Shown here piece after piece: positions 50,698 through 61,698 of a DNA stretch of 64,000 nt. The notes below the pieces were generated by a model. It was not told the origin of the DNA. It did no database searches and was given only the letters and a program-made list of their open reading frames with translations. The translations under genes were made by a program, and so were the position numbers. Each line of letters begins with the position of its first letter. The stretch's first letter is position 1. Source of the DNA: Sapria himalayana (Eukaryota > Streptophyta > Magnoliopsida > Malpighiales > Rafflesiaceae); NCBI GenBank assembly GCA_029783825.1, contig JAREIK010005810.1:1-64000 (forward strand). The letters are read 5' to 3'.

Positions 50698-51001
50698 GTT
50701 TTTGAAGCCTTAACTCCAAATATTCTTGCAAGGACGATAGAAATTGTAAAAGGCAGTGGTCTAGTTATTTTACATCTTCGAACCCTACCATCACTCATGA
50801 GTTTGTGTACCATGGTCATGTTGAGTTACATTTCATTGCTCATTATTTTATTACACGAAAACCTGATGTGCATTCTTTGATCATTGAATTAGAATGTCTC
50901 TGTTGTTCCGGACATGTTAGGATGTTACTAAGAGATTTAGAAAAGAGACGCACTCTGAAATAGTTTCTTGGTTCAATGAGAGGTTTTTCTTATATGTGCA
51001 G
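50698..51001 (+). pseudogene. RNA cytidine acetyltransferase (NAT10/Kre33/TmcA family), captured two-exon fragment
   Basis: The parent enzyme is a nucleolar ATP-dependent N4-cytidine acetyltransferase acting on 18S rRNA and tRNA. After a polypyrimidine run and acceptor (GCAATTGTGTAG) exon A (50698-50820, 41 codons, no stop) reads VFEALTPNILARTIEIVKGS, GLVILHLRTLP, SLMSLCTMVM. A 100-bp intron-like gap ends in TTAG. Exon B (50921-51001) then reads DVTKRFRKETHS, EIVSWFNERFFL. The family has DFEALTPNLLARTIETVEGG...SLYTMVMDVH.RFRTE.H.....RFNERF. The intron shows that capture was from genomic DNA. The donor site is mutated (ATG/TTGAG). ATPase, acetyltransferase and tRNA-binding domains are not present. 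Confidence 0.88.
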
Positions 51002-51008
51002 ATAAGAG

Positions 51009-51490
51009 AAATGCTAGTATATCTCTTATACGTACATACTATGTATATATGTTCATATATACTATATACTGTAGTATATACGTACCTATATACTACAGTA
51101 TATATGTACTTATATACTACAGTATATACGTACTTATATACTACAGTATATACGTACTTATATACTACAGTATATACGTACTTATATACTACAGTATATA
51201 CGTACTTATATACTACAGTATATACGTACTTATATACTACAGTATATACGTACTTATATACTACAGTATATACGTACTTATATACTACAGTATATACGTA
51301 CTTATATACTATAGTATATATGTACTTATATACTACAATATATACGTACTTATATACTACAGTATATACGTACTTATATACTACAGTATATACGTACTTA
51401 TATACTACAGTATTTACGTACTTATATACTATAGTATATACATACGTATATAATGTAGTATATACGTACGTAAATACTATAGTATAATGT
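51009..51490. repeat. 26-bp minisatellite (CACTA-4)
   Basis: About 14 nearly identical units of TATATACTACAGTATATA + CGTACTTA (51073-51440), with diverged units on both sides. The unit is close to palindromic on two centres. All frames stay open in one phase on both strands, which gives Tyr/Val/Leu/Thr repeat translations that are not genes. Confidence 0.97.
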
Positions 51491-51499
51491 ACATATATA

Positions 51500-51960
51500 C
51501 TCAGCATATCTACATATATATTATAATAAATGAACAAAAATACTACAGAATTATATGTAGATATATACTACAGTAATATATGTAACTAGTGAAATGCTAG
51601 TATATATGTACATATACACTATAGTATAAATGTACATATATAATACAGTATTATATATTTATCAAAATAAAATGTTTTTTATTTATTATTTGAATTGATT
51701 GACTGGTTTAATTTTCGTACATATATAATACTACAATGTTCCCTATATGAAGCTTGTAGAAGTGAAGGGATTTTTCAAAAGGCATGATGCCCCACGTCTA
51801 GGATAATTTTGTCGCAGTAGAAAGATGGTGATCAGAGAAGATGGGGGAAAAAAGGAATGTCAATTTCACGGATAGATTATACTTTATGCAAAGTCATTAG
51901 ATACATTGATGAAAAAGGTTTAATAAACTTTTATTATATTTTTGTTTTTACTATGCAAAA
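51500..51960 (+). repeat. Tail module, first copy in CACTA-4
   Basis: Diverged TATATAC units to about 51660, then the tail module (ATGAAGCTTGTAGAAGTGAA, GGCATGATGCCCCACGTC, CAGTAGAAAGATGGTGATCAG, TAGATACATTGATG). It is homologous to 52860-53170, so this part of CACTA-4 is duplicated. Confidence 0.7.
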
Positions 51961-52300
51961 AAAGGGTTGCGTAGAATGTATTTATTCAAAATTATTATGC
52001 AAAAAATATTTTCATCATCCTGTGTTGCACATGAGCATGGTAGGGTGCTCCATTTTTCTATGTTAATGTTTCTTATTGTTTTGTTGATGGTTACCATTAC
52101 TGACGATCTATCTTTATTTCATCTGTCCGTTTTTTTGTTAGCTTGTCAGCTCCTTCATGGTGGGGCAAAGCAACACACTTATAAACCTTGGGACCGGGAG
52201 AGAGTTCTGGTTATGGGGAGGCAAGATGCAAACTTTGATGCACCAAGCCTCGCTCGTGGCTTATCTTCGAGGTTTTCCTCTATGAGTTTTTAGAGATATT
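51961..52300 (+). pseudogene. Unidentified exon-like fragment (CACTA-4)
   Basis: Less AT-rich than its surroundings. A frame is open from 51967 to 52293 and contains LLHGGAKQHTYKPWDRERV and GRQDANFDAPSLARGLSS. An acceptor-like TTTTTTTGTTAG precedes the denser part at 52129-52141. I see no family motif. It lies between two copies of the tail module, that is, inside the passenger cassette. Confidence 0.35.
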
Positions 52301-52329
52301 TTCCTAAATTTAAATAATCTTTGCATTTC

Positions 52330-53340
52330 TTATTTATATTGATAATGAAGTTTTGTGCCATCTTTGTGAAGTATAAATGGGGTAATACTAATTTGTTGTA
52401 GTTTTGTGTCATCCGAGGCTATGTGATTATGTATATATATACATATAATATTGGAGTATATACTTACATACATACTATAGTACATATGTAATATATATTG
52501 AGTATATATATATGTATATACTAAGTATATATCTACGTATATATCAAGTACATATGTATGTATTTACTGAGTATATATGTACATATATAATGAATATATA
52601 TATACGTATAATACTATAGTTTATATGTACATATATACTCAGTATATCTACATATATACAATAGTATATAAGTACATATAATTCTACAATATTATATGTG
52701 CATATATACTGAGTATATATGTACTTATAATACTCTTATATATATGTACATATATACTCAGTTTAAATGCACATATAATACTATAGTATATATGTACATA
52801 TACTATAGTAATTTATCTAACTAGTGAAATGGTAGTATATATGTATATATACACTACAGTATAAATGTACATATATACTACAATATTATATATTTATCTA
52901 AACATAACTTTATTTATTTATTTATTTTTAATTTATTGACTAATTTAAATTTCATACAGATATGGTACCACAATGTTCCCCATATGAAGCATGTAGAAGT
53001 GAATGGATTTTTCACTAGACATGATGCACCATGACTAGGATAGCTTTGTCGAAATAGAAAGATGATAACCAGAATAGTTGGGGGAGAGAAAGCAATGTCA
53101 ATTTCATGGATAGATTAACTTTATACACTATCATTAGATATATCGGTAAATAAGATATAATAAAATTTTGTTATATTTTTGTTTTAACTATGTAAAAAAT
53201 TGTATTAGAATCATATATTAACTGATTTTAATTTTTTTTAATTATAATATATCATTTATAGTTTTTGTTTTTACTCAATTTAATATAAAAACATGAAATT
53301 ATTTAATTAAATTTTTTGAAAAAAAAATAAAATAGTGAAA
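52330..53340 (+). repeat. Second spacer, TATATAC minisatellite and tail module of CACTA-4
   Basis: 52340-52430 repeats the spacer at 49975-50060 (GAAGTATAAATGGGGTAATA, CTATGTGATTATGTATATA). 52430-52880 is diverged TATATAC minisatellite. From about 52960 comes the tail module (ATGGTACCACAATGTTC, GATGCACCATGACTAGG), then AT-rich DNA. Confidence 0.7.
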
Positions 53341-53662
53341 ATAGTTTTTTGAATGAAAAAAGCTAGGGAATTTTCCCTTGGTAATTTAGCTAGCGATTTT
53401 TCTTTTGCTAATTTAGTTAGGAAATTTTTGAAGCTTCAAATTAAGGTAAAAATTAGATAGGGAAATTATTAATTTAGCAAGGGTATTTTCCGTCGCTAAA
53501 ATTTTTTAGCTAGGGACTCTTTCCCTCGTTATTTTTTAGCAACAAGCACTTTAGCTTGGGAAAGGTTCCATAATTATTCCATCATTATATCCACTTTAGT
53601 GATAAAAATAACCCATTGTGCTAGGAAAAATTCCCAAGCTCTTTGGGATTTTTATTGTAGTG
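53341..53662 (+). repeat. Right subterminal repeats and TIR of CACTA-4
   Basis: AGCTAGGGAATTTTCCC, TTTAGCAAGGGTATTTTCC and TTAGCTAGGGACTCTTTCCC units, ending in ATTTTTATTGTAGTG. The next bases (GTCTATCAATC) are already the tetranucleotide array. Confidence 0.85.
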
Positions 53663-55860
53663 GTCTATCAATCTTTCAATTAATCTCTCTATTAATCTGT
53701 CTATCAATTTGTCTTTTGTTGTTTATCTATCTATCTTTCAATTTGTTTGTTTGACTTTTTGACTATCTATCTACATGTCTATATATCTGTATGTTTGTCT
53801 ATCTATCTGTCTACCTGCTTGACTGACTTATTACATGGCTGCTTGTCTATCTCATTATCTATCTATGTGTGTGCATATTTATTTAACTATCTATAAATCA
53901 ATCAATCAATAAATCAATCAATCTATCTCTCTATCAATTTGTCTATCAATTTGTCTATTAAACTATCTATCTAAATGTCTATTTTTCTTTTTTTTTTGCC
54001 TATCTATCTATATTTCTATTTATTTATTTGACTTTCTAACTATCAATCTACTTGTCTATCTATGTGTTTGTGTGTCTATCTGTCTACCTGCCTGACTGTC
54101 TTCCTACTTGTCTACCTGCCTGTATATCTAATAGACAAATAGATCATCTATCTGTCTATCTATCTTTATGTCTATCAATTAGTCTATCTATATGTCTATC
54201 TATCTATTTATCTACTTTTTTATCTATTTGTCTATTCTATTTATCTATCTATTTGTCTATCTTTCTATATATCTATCTATTTGACTATCTATCTGGCTGT
54301 TTATCATTCTATCTATATATCTATTTGTGACTCTATCTATCTATCTATATGTCTATCTATCTTTGTATCAATCTATCTATCTAACTATCTATTTGATTAT
54401 ATTTATTTTTATCTATTTATCTATCTGTTTGTCAATCTATCTATTTATTTATCTATCTACCTACTTGTTTATCTATATGTATATCTATCTATCTAATTTT
54501 CTGTCCATCTATCTATCTATCTATATATCTATCTTTCTAGCAACATATTAATCTATCTATCTATCTATCTGTATATCAATCTATTTACCTATCTATCTAT
54601 CTATATATTTGTTTATCTATCTAGCTATCTATCTATATATTTGAAAAATAATCTATCTATCTATTTATCGGGCTATTTATTTGTCTATCTTTTTATCTAT
54701 CATATATCTATCTATCTATCTAACTATCTATCTGTCTATAAATCTGTCTATCAATCTGTCTAACAATCTGTTTAACAATCCATCTATTAATCTTTATATT
54801 GATCTTTCTTTCAATATGTCTATATATCTATCAAAATGTCTATCAATCTATCTAACAATCTGAATATCTATCTATCTATATTTCTATCTATCTATCTTTC
54901 TTTCTTTCTATATGTCTGTCTATCTATCTGTCTATCTATCTATCTATCTATCTTTCTATCTATTTATCTATCTATATATCTATCTATCTTTCTATCTATC
55001 AATATATCATTATGTATATCAATATATCTATCTATCTTTCTATCAATATGTTTATCAATCATAATATCATTTTATCTATCTATCTATCTATCTATGAATA
55101 TATATATATATATTTATTTATTTATATTTATCTATCTATCTATATGTATATCTATTTGTTTGTCTATCTATCTCACTATTAATTTATCTATCTATGTGTT
55201 TATCAAAATGTGTATCAAATTATTTATCTATCATGCTGTGTGTCTGTCTATATAAATGTTTATCTATCTTTCTATCAATTTATTTGTCTATTTGTCTATC
55301 TGTCTATTTGTCTTTCTATTTGTCAAACTGTCTTTCTATCTATTTGTCTATCTATATATCTATTGATCAATCTTTCTATCTCTATATCTACTTGTCTATT
55401 GATCTATCTATAATATATTTATCTATCTTTCTATTTCTATCTATCTCTCTATCAATCTATCTGTTTATCTATTTGTCTATATAATTTTCTATCTATCTAT
55501 TGATCTATGGTTTTCTCTATCTTTTTATCTATTTTTCTATCTATCTATCAGTCAATCTACCTTTCAATCTATCTCTCTATCTATATGTGTGTATCTATGT
55601 GTATATATTTCTATCTATCTTAATATCCATCTACATGTCTATATATCTTTCTATCAACTATCAATCTATATGTCTATCTATCTATCTTTCTATCTATATG
55701 TCTATCTATATTTTTATCTATCTATCCATCTATCTATCTTTCTATCTATTTTTCTTTATATCTAACTATCTATCTATTTTTCTATCCATATATCAATATA
55801 ACTATCTAAATGTATATCTAGCTGTCAATATATACTTATATCTATATATCTATCGATTTT
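53663..55860. repeat. TATC/TGTC tetranucleotide satellite, 2.2 kb
   Basis: Plus strand CTAT with CTGT, CAAT and CTTT variants: the same satellite family as 31696-37655 in the opposite orientation. The plus-strand Leu-Ser-Ile-Tyr open frames are artefacts. It begins at the base after the CACTA-4 terminus and ends about 45 bp before CACTA-5. Confidence 0.97.
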
Positions 55861-55904
55861 CAATCTATATAATAATATTTTTGTTCATGTTAATGTAGAT
55901 GTAA

Positions 55905-57960
55905 CACTACAAGAAAATGTTCAATTAGCTATAAAATTTTAGCTAGGGATCAATCCCTACCTAAATTGTGAAAGATTAGCTAGGGAATAGCAAGGGATTT
56001 ATGATTTTTCATTGAATTAAAAATCTGCAACGGATTAGCAACGAAATATTTTTAGTAAATTCCTCTCAAGAAAAGAAGAGAATTTAGCAATGGATTAGCG
56101 ATGGATTAGTGATAGAATATTTTCATAAAATCCACTCAAGAAAAGTGGGGAATTTAGCAAAAGATTAGCGATGAATTAGTGACAAAATATATTTCATAAA
56201 TTTTACTTTAGAAAACCGGGGAATTAAGCAATGGATTTAGCGACGGATTTTTCCTAGCTAATAAAATCTTGAATATAACAATGGATTTAGTGACAGAATT
56301 TTTCTAGCTAATAAAATCTAGAATTTAGCGGCGGATTTAGCAATGGAATTTTCCTAGCTAATTATATTTAGAATATAGCGACAGATTTTAGCGACGGAAT
56401 TCCCTAACTAATTACTTCTGGAACATAGCGATGAATTTTATCAACAAAATTTCCCTAGCTAATTACATTTCAAAATATAGTGACAGATTTAGCGACAGAA
56501 TTTCTCTAGCTAATTACATAATGAATATAGTGACAGATTTTAGCGACAGAATTTCCCTAGCCAATTCCATCCTAAATATTGCGATGAAATTTAGTGATGG
56601 AACATTCCTAGCTAATTAAATCTAGAATATATCGATGGATTTAGCGACGAAACATCCCTAGAAAATTAAATCTGGAATATAGCGAAGAATTTAGTGACAG
56701 AACTTCCTTAGCTAATTAAATCCCAAACATATGGACGAATTTAGTGATGGAATTACACTAGCTAATATTTAATTATTTTTAATTTTTTATTAGTTTTAAT
56801 ATTTTATTTAATTTTGTTTATTAAATGTATGTTAATGGTCTATAGATGAGTGGTCCTTGTAAGAAACATTCTCCTCGTAAAATTATAAAAAAGGATATTA
56901 TAAATAAATAATTTAAAAATATAAAAATACAAAAAACAATTATATTAATAAGGACAAAATAACTATTTTTACGATATCTTAATTTTTTAAAAAATTATAC
57001 AAAAGTTTTTTTAAAATGTTTAATAAAGAAACTTAATAATTTGTATTAAAGTAAAATTAAATAATTAATTCAATAAGTATAATAATTTTTATCGATATTT
57101 TACAAATTAAGTTAACATACATTAAAATTTATACTAATATAAATGTAAAATAATTCATTGTAAGATAAAATAAAAAATATTATCAAAAATATTTGAATTG
57201 ACGAATAAACTAGTAAATATTATTATTATATTATGTATAAAAAAAATTTATGATTATACGAAACTTTAAAAAAAATAATTAATACAAAATTTGAAAATCT
57301 TTTAATTATAATAAAAATTTTAATTTTTTATTAAATTTAAAAGAAAATAAATTAATATTTAAAATAATTACATAGATGTTTTCCCCTACTAAAATTTATA
57401 ATAATTAAATAATTGAGAAATATTTGTACTATTAACTTTTATTATTTAGTCTTTATTAAAATAAAAATTATAACTTTTTTTAATTATCTTCTCACTTTAA
57501 GTAATTTTTAAAATTTTAAAAATTATAAATGATATCAAATAATATGAAACTTTATGCCTTTAAAATTATTTCATATTATCTTATAAAAATTAATATGAAT
57601 TTTTAAAAATTTATACCAATAAATATATATATTTATATATTTTTTAACATAAATAGTGTTTTATAACACTTAGGAGTGTGGCTTGAAGCCAATCATCTTT
57701 TCATGTCTGTCTTGTTATATGAAGTTTGTAAATTTTGTAGCCATTTGATTTTTTTTTTCTAGTTATAAAGATAAACATCTATTTTTTGAAGTTGTTTATA
57801 TATTTAATGTTTAATTAATTTTATAATAAAAAATTGCAAGGTGTTTGGTTTTCATGTGTACCTTACTACACACACATTAGCTTTATTGAAAAATTATGAT
57901 AATAAATAAAAAAAATGAGTCTTTATATAAATATATGTAAATCTTTGAAAATATATCAGA
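55905..57960 (+). mobile_element. CACTA-5: left end of a CACTA element, truncated
   Basis: It starts CACTACAAGAAAATG; the next bases TTTTAGCTAGGGATCAATCCC match the other left ends. Subterminal repeats run to about 56770 (TTAGCGACGGAATT, CTAGCTAATTACAT, GAATATAGCGACAG). The AT-rich arm follows to TGTACCTTACTAC (57871). Homology to CACTA-1 fades by about 57960; no interior genes or right terminus follow in the window. The short open frame at 56431-56619 is a translation of the subterminal repeats. Confidence 0.85.
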
Positions 57961-58570
57961 AAGAGATTTATTATCAATTCAACTCTAACATATATGTATA
58001 AATAAATGAATTGAAAAATGAGTCTTTATGTTAATATAATTATTTATTCTTTATTTAGTTATATATAGTTCATTTTTTATACATATATGTATAAAAAAAT
58101 GAAGTTTACAAATATATGTATTTCAACTCTAACATAAGCTTAAGAGCATCTCCAAGAGGCTCAGTGTTCACTTCTGTAGTTTATCTCACCTTATCTATAA
58201 ACCCTCACCAGACTCCAACTCCAATGGGCTTCAATTCTTGAGGAGGCCTCTGGAAGACAACTTCTCTCCTACAACGTGCATGGTAGTGATGCCGATCAGA
58301 AAAAGATTTATCAGAAAAAGTCATCTTTTACCGGTAAGTCATTCCATTAATTTGATTCTGATCATGTAATGCAATTCACATATACCTCATGTGATTGCTT
58401 AGAAATAATCATACGCAACACAAAACTATGTGCACTAATCTTTCCATGCTAGCGCCTGTGATTCAATCTCCATTTTTTTTCATCAGTTTGAAGAACTCTA
58501 GTCGGGTATCAAAAGAAAAGTATGCCCTATTACTTCATTTCTGGATGGTTTTATTTTTTTGATATATATT
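57961..58570. other. Mixed stretch with GAGCATCTCC motif
   Basis: 57961-58140 holds ATATATGTATAAATAAATGA-type direct repeats. From 58143 GAGCATCTCCAAGAGGCTC, CTCACCTTATCTATAAACCC and CCAACTCCAATGGGCTTC appear, phrases that recur in many plant gene-adjacent interspersed repeats. No full element borders could be set, and I see no gene. Confidence 0.35.
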
Positions 58571-59110
58571 GTTCACACACACACACACACAGACACACAC
58601 TGTATGCATATAGATCTATTGTATATATATATATATATGTATATATACATTATATATATAATATAAATATGCCACACAACACAATATATATAGATATACA
58701 CACGCACACAATATTATATATATATATATCTATATATATATATATATATCTATATAATATATATATATATATATATCTATAAACTATGTATGTATATTGT
58801 ATATATCGTATATATATGATTATTTATATGTATCATATAAAAATAAGAAAATAAAATTAAATAATATTTTTGATTTTTATAAAAATGCAAGTTGGATTCC
58901 TATTTAATCTGACCCATAGTGTATATATATATACATATACTTACCACATATATATTGTATATAAATAATATATAGATAGAACATATCATACATACATACA
59001 TACATACATATATATATATATATAATTAAAATAAGAAATATAAATATTAAATATTTTTGATTTTTATAAAAGCAAGTTGGATTCTTATCTGATCTAACCC
59101 ATTACCCAAA
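58571..59110. repeat. (CA)n/(TA)n microsatellites and a 190-bp direct repeat
   Basis: (CA)n lies at 58575-58600, (TA)n at 58625-58780 and 58923-59022, and (CATA)n at 58990-59010. A complex segment (TTTTTGATTTTTATAAAA...GCAAGTTGGATTC) is present twice, at about 58838-58920 and 59028-59106, so one tandem duplication of about 190 bp includes the microsatellite between them. Confidence 0.8.
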
Positions 59111-59661
59111 GTCTTTCTTTTATATATTTCTTTAAAAGAGGGTTGCTGATTTTTTTAGATACATAACCTACATACATACATACATATTATGATAAATGAT
59201 AGAATGAGGTTGATTATTTTCAATACACCAAGATATTATTATTTTTCAATTTGTTGTAAGAAATATCACTTTTTTAATTTATAAAACAAATATAATTTCT
59301 ATTTGGGATACATAAACATAATTTTTTATATTAGTTGTGACACAATATTGTTAGTATGAGTATCTTACCTTCTTATACCTCAGACCCTCAAAATTTATAA
59401 ATGACCAAAAAGATAAGATGAGCTAGGTTTGAGTGGGACAAAAAAATTTGTTAAACTTTGTACCACTAAACATTAATTATTCATTTTCCCAAACCAAGTA
59501 TAATTTCCCATTTATTATTACCCAAATGATTTGTTAACATTTTCACTTCATATATATATTTTAAAAAATATTCTCTTTGTAAAACACAACTCTTACAAAA
59601 TGTATATGCACTTTATATTCATATTTACACATAATTACTCCTTAAATCTATGAGAATCACA

Positions 59662-59705
<44 letters not shown>

Positions 59706-60739
59706 GCATGCATGTAAGTAAGCATGTATATATATATATCCACATTCTTTCCATCAAAACATCTACCTAAGTGAATTGAGTTTTATTTTCAAGCTTCAAA
59801 ACATTCATAAGAAACACATGCGCACACACGCATGCACACACCACACACCACACACAAACACACATACACCACAAGTGTATGTGATGAATTGTTTTCTTGT
59901 TCTTTGTAGTAAAAAAAGATGACATAAAAAGAACCTAATTTTTTAATTGCACCTTTTCAATGTTTTTGTTGAGGAAGAATTGAGGGAGAAGTTTTAGAAG
60001 AACAAGAAAAAATAAAAAAAAAGCAAAAAAAAAACTTTTACAATGTAACAAAGATAATCTAATATCATTTAAGTTTATTGAACACATTAATATCAATGGT
60101 GATAATTTTAACATATAGTTAATAAAGCAAATCAGTTAAAGTTATTACGCATGTTACAATCACCGTGCTAAGTGCTAAGTGATAACAATGTCTGATCTGT
60201 CATCTATGAAAACTAGTGGGCAGTGAATCAAAGAAGTCAACCAGGATAAAAAAATTCCAATCCAACGGCCTGAAACATGTGATGATGATTATCACAAAGA
60301 CCTCTTCTTCTTTTGGCAAATATATCATATCGAGTGATTAAATGTATTTTAAACTTCATTCTTTCTCTCTTTCTAATCTCTCTCTTCTACTTCCAAAATT
60401 ATTGAATCTAAAAAAAATTATGATTTTATCTCCTAACTAGAAAGTAATCATGATTTAACTTTATTATTTAGAATAACAATGAATAAACTAATGCAAAAAT
60501 TTCAAAATATTAACAATTTTAAAATCAAAAGTTAATTAAAATTCAAAATAAAAAAAATTAGATTATTTAAAACTTTAAAATCTTCTGTCTTCTGTGCATC
60601 ATTACTGTTCAACACAGTCGGGCATGGCAGTGCACTTTGCTGTGCTCATCGTGCCTTGTTGGGCTGGTGGACAACGCCACCATGCTATGTTGTGAAAAAT
60701 GAGTAATTCCAGCATGTGATGACCTATTTAACACCTATA
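59111..60739. other. AT-rich stretch with (CA)n, no gene recognised
   Basis: A (CA)n run of about 17 units lies at 59668-59702, with an imperfect CACACA patch at 59821-59873. Otherwise it is AT-rich DNA. 60590-60720 is GC-richer (GGGCATGGCAGTGCACTTTG, TGTTGGGCTGGTGG) but without a supported frame. Confidence 0.5.
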
Positions 60740-61550
60740 GTCAAATTGAATGCAGGCTATTTTGAAATAAACCCAAATTAACTTGGAAAGAATGCAAGCT
60801 AGCCTGGAACAAATCTAGGCTAGCATGGAACTCTAGCATGGAATGAATCCGAGTTAGCCTAGAATGAACTCGTGCTATCCTAGAATAACGTCGAGCTGGC
60901 CTAGAATAAATCCAAGCTAGCTTGGAATTAATCTCAGCTAGTGGTGTGAAGTTGGCCATGCCATGCAGGCATGCCCACTTTTTCTTAGCATGGTCATGCC
61001 ATGCACGACATGGTTAAAATCTCATTCCGTGCCAGGCATAGCAGCATGACAGGCACGACAAAGTGCACAGTCATGCTCACCATGCCGAATGACAAAGTGA
61101 GGAAAACCCAAAAAAAAGTAATTATGTGACCGAATGTTTTTTAAAAAATAGACCGGCCCGTGATGGGGTGGTCAAATTTAAAAAAAATAATAAAATTGCC
61201 CATAAAGGTTTACCATGCGTTGGCACCAACACGAGGCACAACTCATGCTGGCCCAGTAGGGCACAAACCATGCCTTGTTGCGACTCAGCCTGAGGCAGAG
61301 TTCTGGACTGTGCCATGCTGGGCCAGGCACTATTGATCTGGGTCATGCCGGGCCGTCCGACTCATTTGACACCCTTATTCCAAGCTAGGCTAGAATGAAC
61401 TTGGGCTAGCTTTGATTGAACCTGGGCCAACTCAAAATGAATCAAGCTAGCCTATAATGAACCCCTACTAGTCTAGAATGAATTCATGCAGTCATGCTAT
61501 GCTAAAATTAATACATGCTAGATTGGAATGAATTTAGGTTAGCTGCATGC
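60740..61550. repeat. Minisatellite of AAGCTAGCCTGGAATGAA type, split by an insertion
   Basis: Units of about 24-30 bp (GCTAGCCTAGAATGAACTC, AGCTAGCTTGGAATTAATC) occur at 60760-60939 and resume at 61378-61550. The interruption is the separate element at 60939-61376. The antisense frame 60741-60959 is a repeat translation. Confidence 0.75.
60939..61376. mobile_element. Small TIR-bearing insertion inside the minisatellite
   Basis: It is bounded by TAGTGGTGTGAAGTTGGCC on the left and GACTCATTTGACACCCTTA on the right, which are imperfect inverses (about 12 of 19 positions). The interior is rich in GGCATGCC, GGCACGAC and CGGGCCGTCC words, and lacks coding capacity. The GGTGTCAAATGRG terminus resembles ones found in plant hAT-like non-autonomous elements, but the superfamily and the target duplication are not settled. 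Confidence 0.45.
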
Positions 61551-61698
61551 ATTGTGTGCAAGCATGTCAAGGTTTGGCCTGACATGATCCTTGCAGCCGA
61601 CAAGCCATAATAGGTTGCCATTTTCAGAGCCATGTAATGCTAGGCATGACACAATGGCAAGACTAAGCCTAACAAATGACATTCCACTTGACATGGCC

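Larger units (their letters stand above)
45091..53662 (+). mobile_element. CACTA-4: right portion of a CACTA element
   Basis: Satellite, TNP2 3' part, psi-TNPA, a long passenger cassette (unknown exon, BBR/BPC, RNA cytidine acetyltransferase, a further unknown exon), TATATAC minisatellites, two copies of the tail module and a right terminus (ATTTTTATTGTAGTG, 53648-53662; one inserted or changed base against the consensus). The left end is not visible. CACTA-3 and/or deletion has removed or displaced it, so the left limit given here is where family sequence becomes recognisable. Confidence 0.8.

Noticed and set aside
50466..50819. 117-codon minus-strand frame
   Set aside because: Antisense shadow of NAT10-like exon A and its upstream intron, which match the family on the plus strand.
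50081..51440. Possible CRISPR-like arrays
   Set aside because: The units are contiguous tandem repeats without unique spacers, in a plant genome.
50917..51537. 206-codon minus-strand frame and 163/134-codon plus-strand frames
   Set aside because: Repeats of the 26-bp unit. The plus-strand NAT10-like exon B overlaps one end and has real family similarity; these frames have none.
54052..55898. Plus-strand frames of the same Ile-Tyr-Leu-Ser type
   Set aside because: Same satellite in the opposite orientation.
58522..58782. 86-codon frame
   Set aside because: Runs through CA and TA microsatellites. Only His/Thr/Tyr/Ile repeats.
61122..61346. 74-codon minus-strand frame
   Set aside because: Lies wholly inside the small TIR insertion; no family resemblance, and the insertion looks non-coding.
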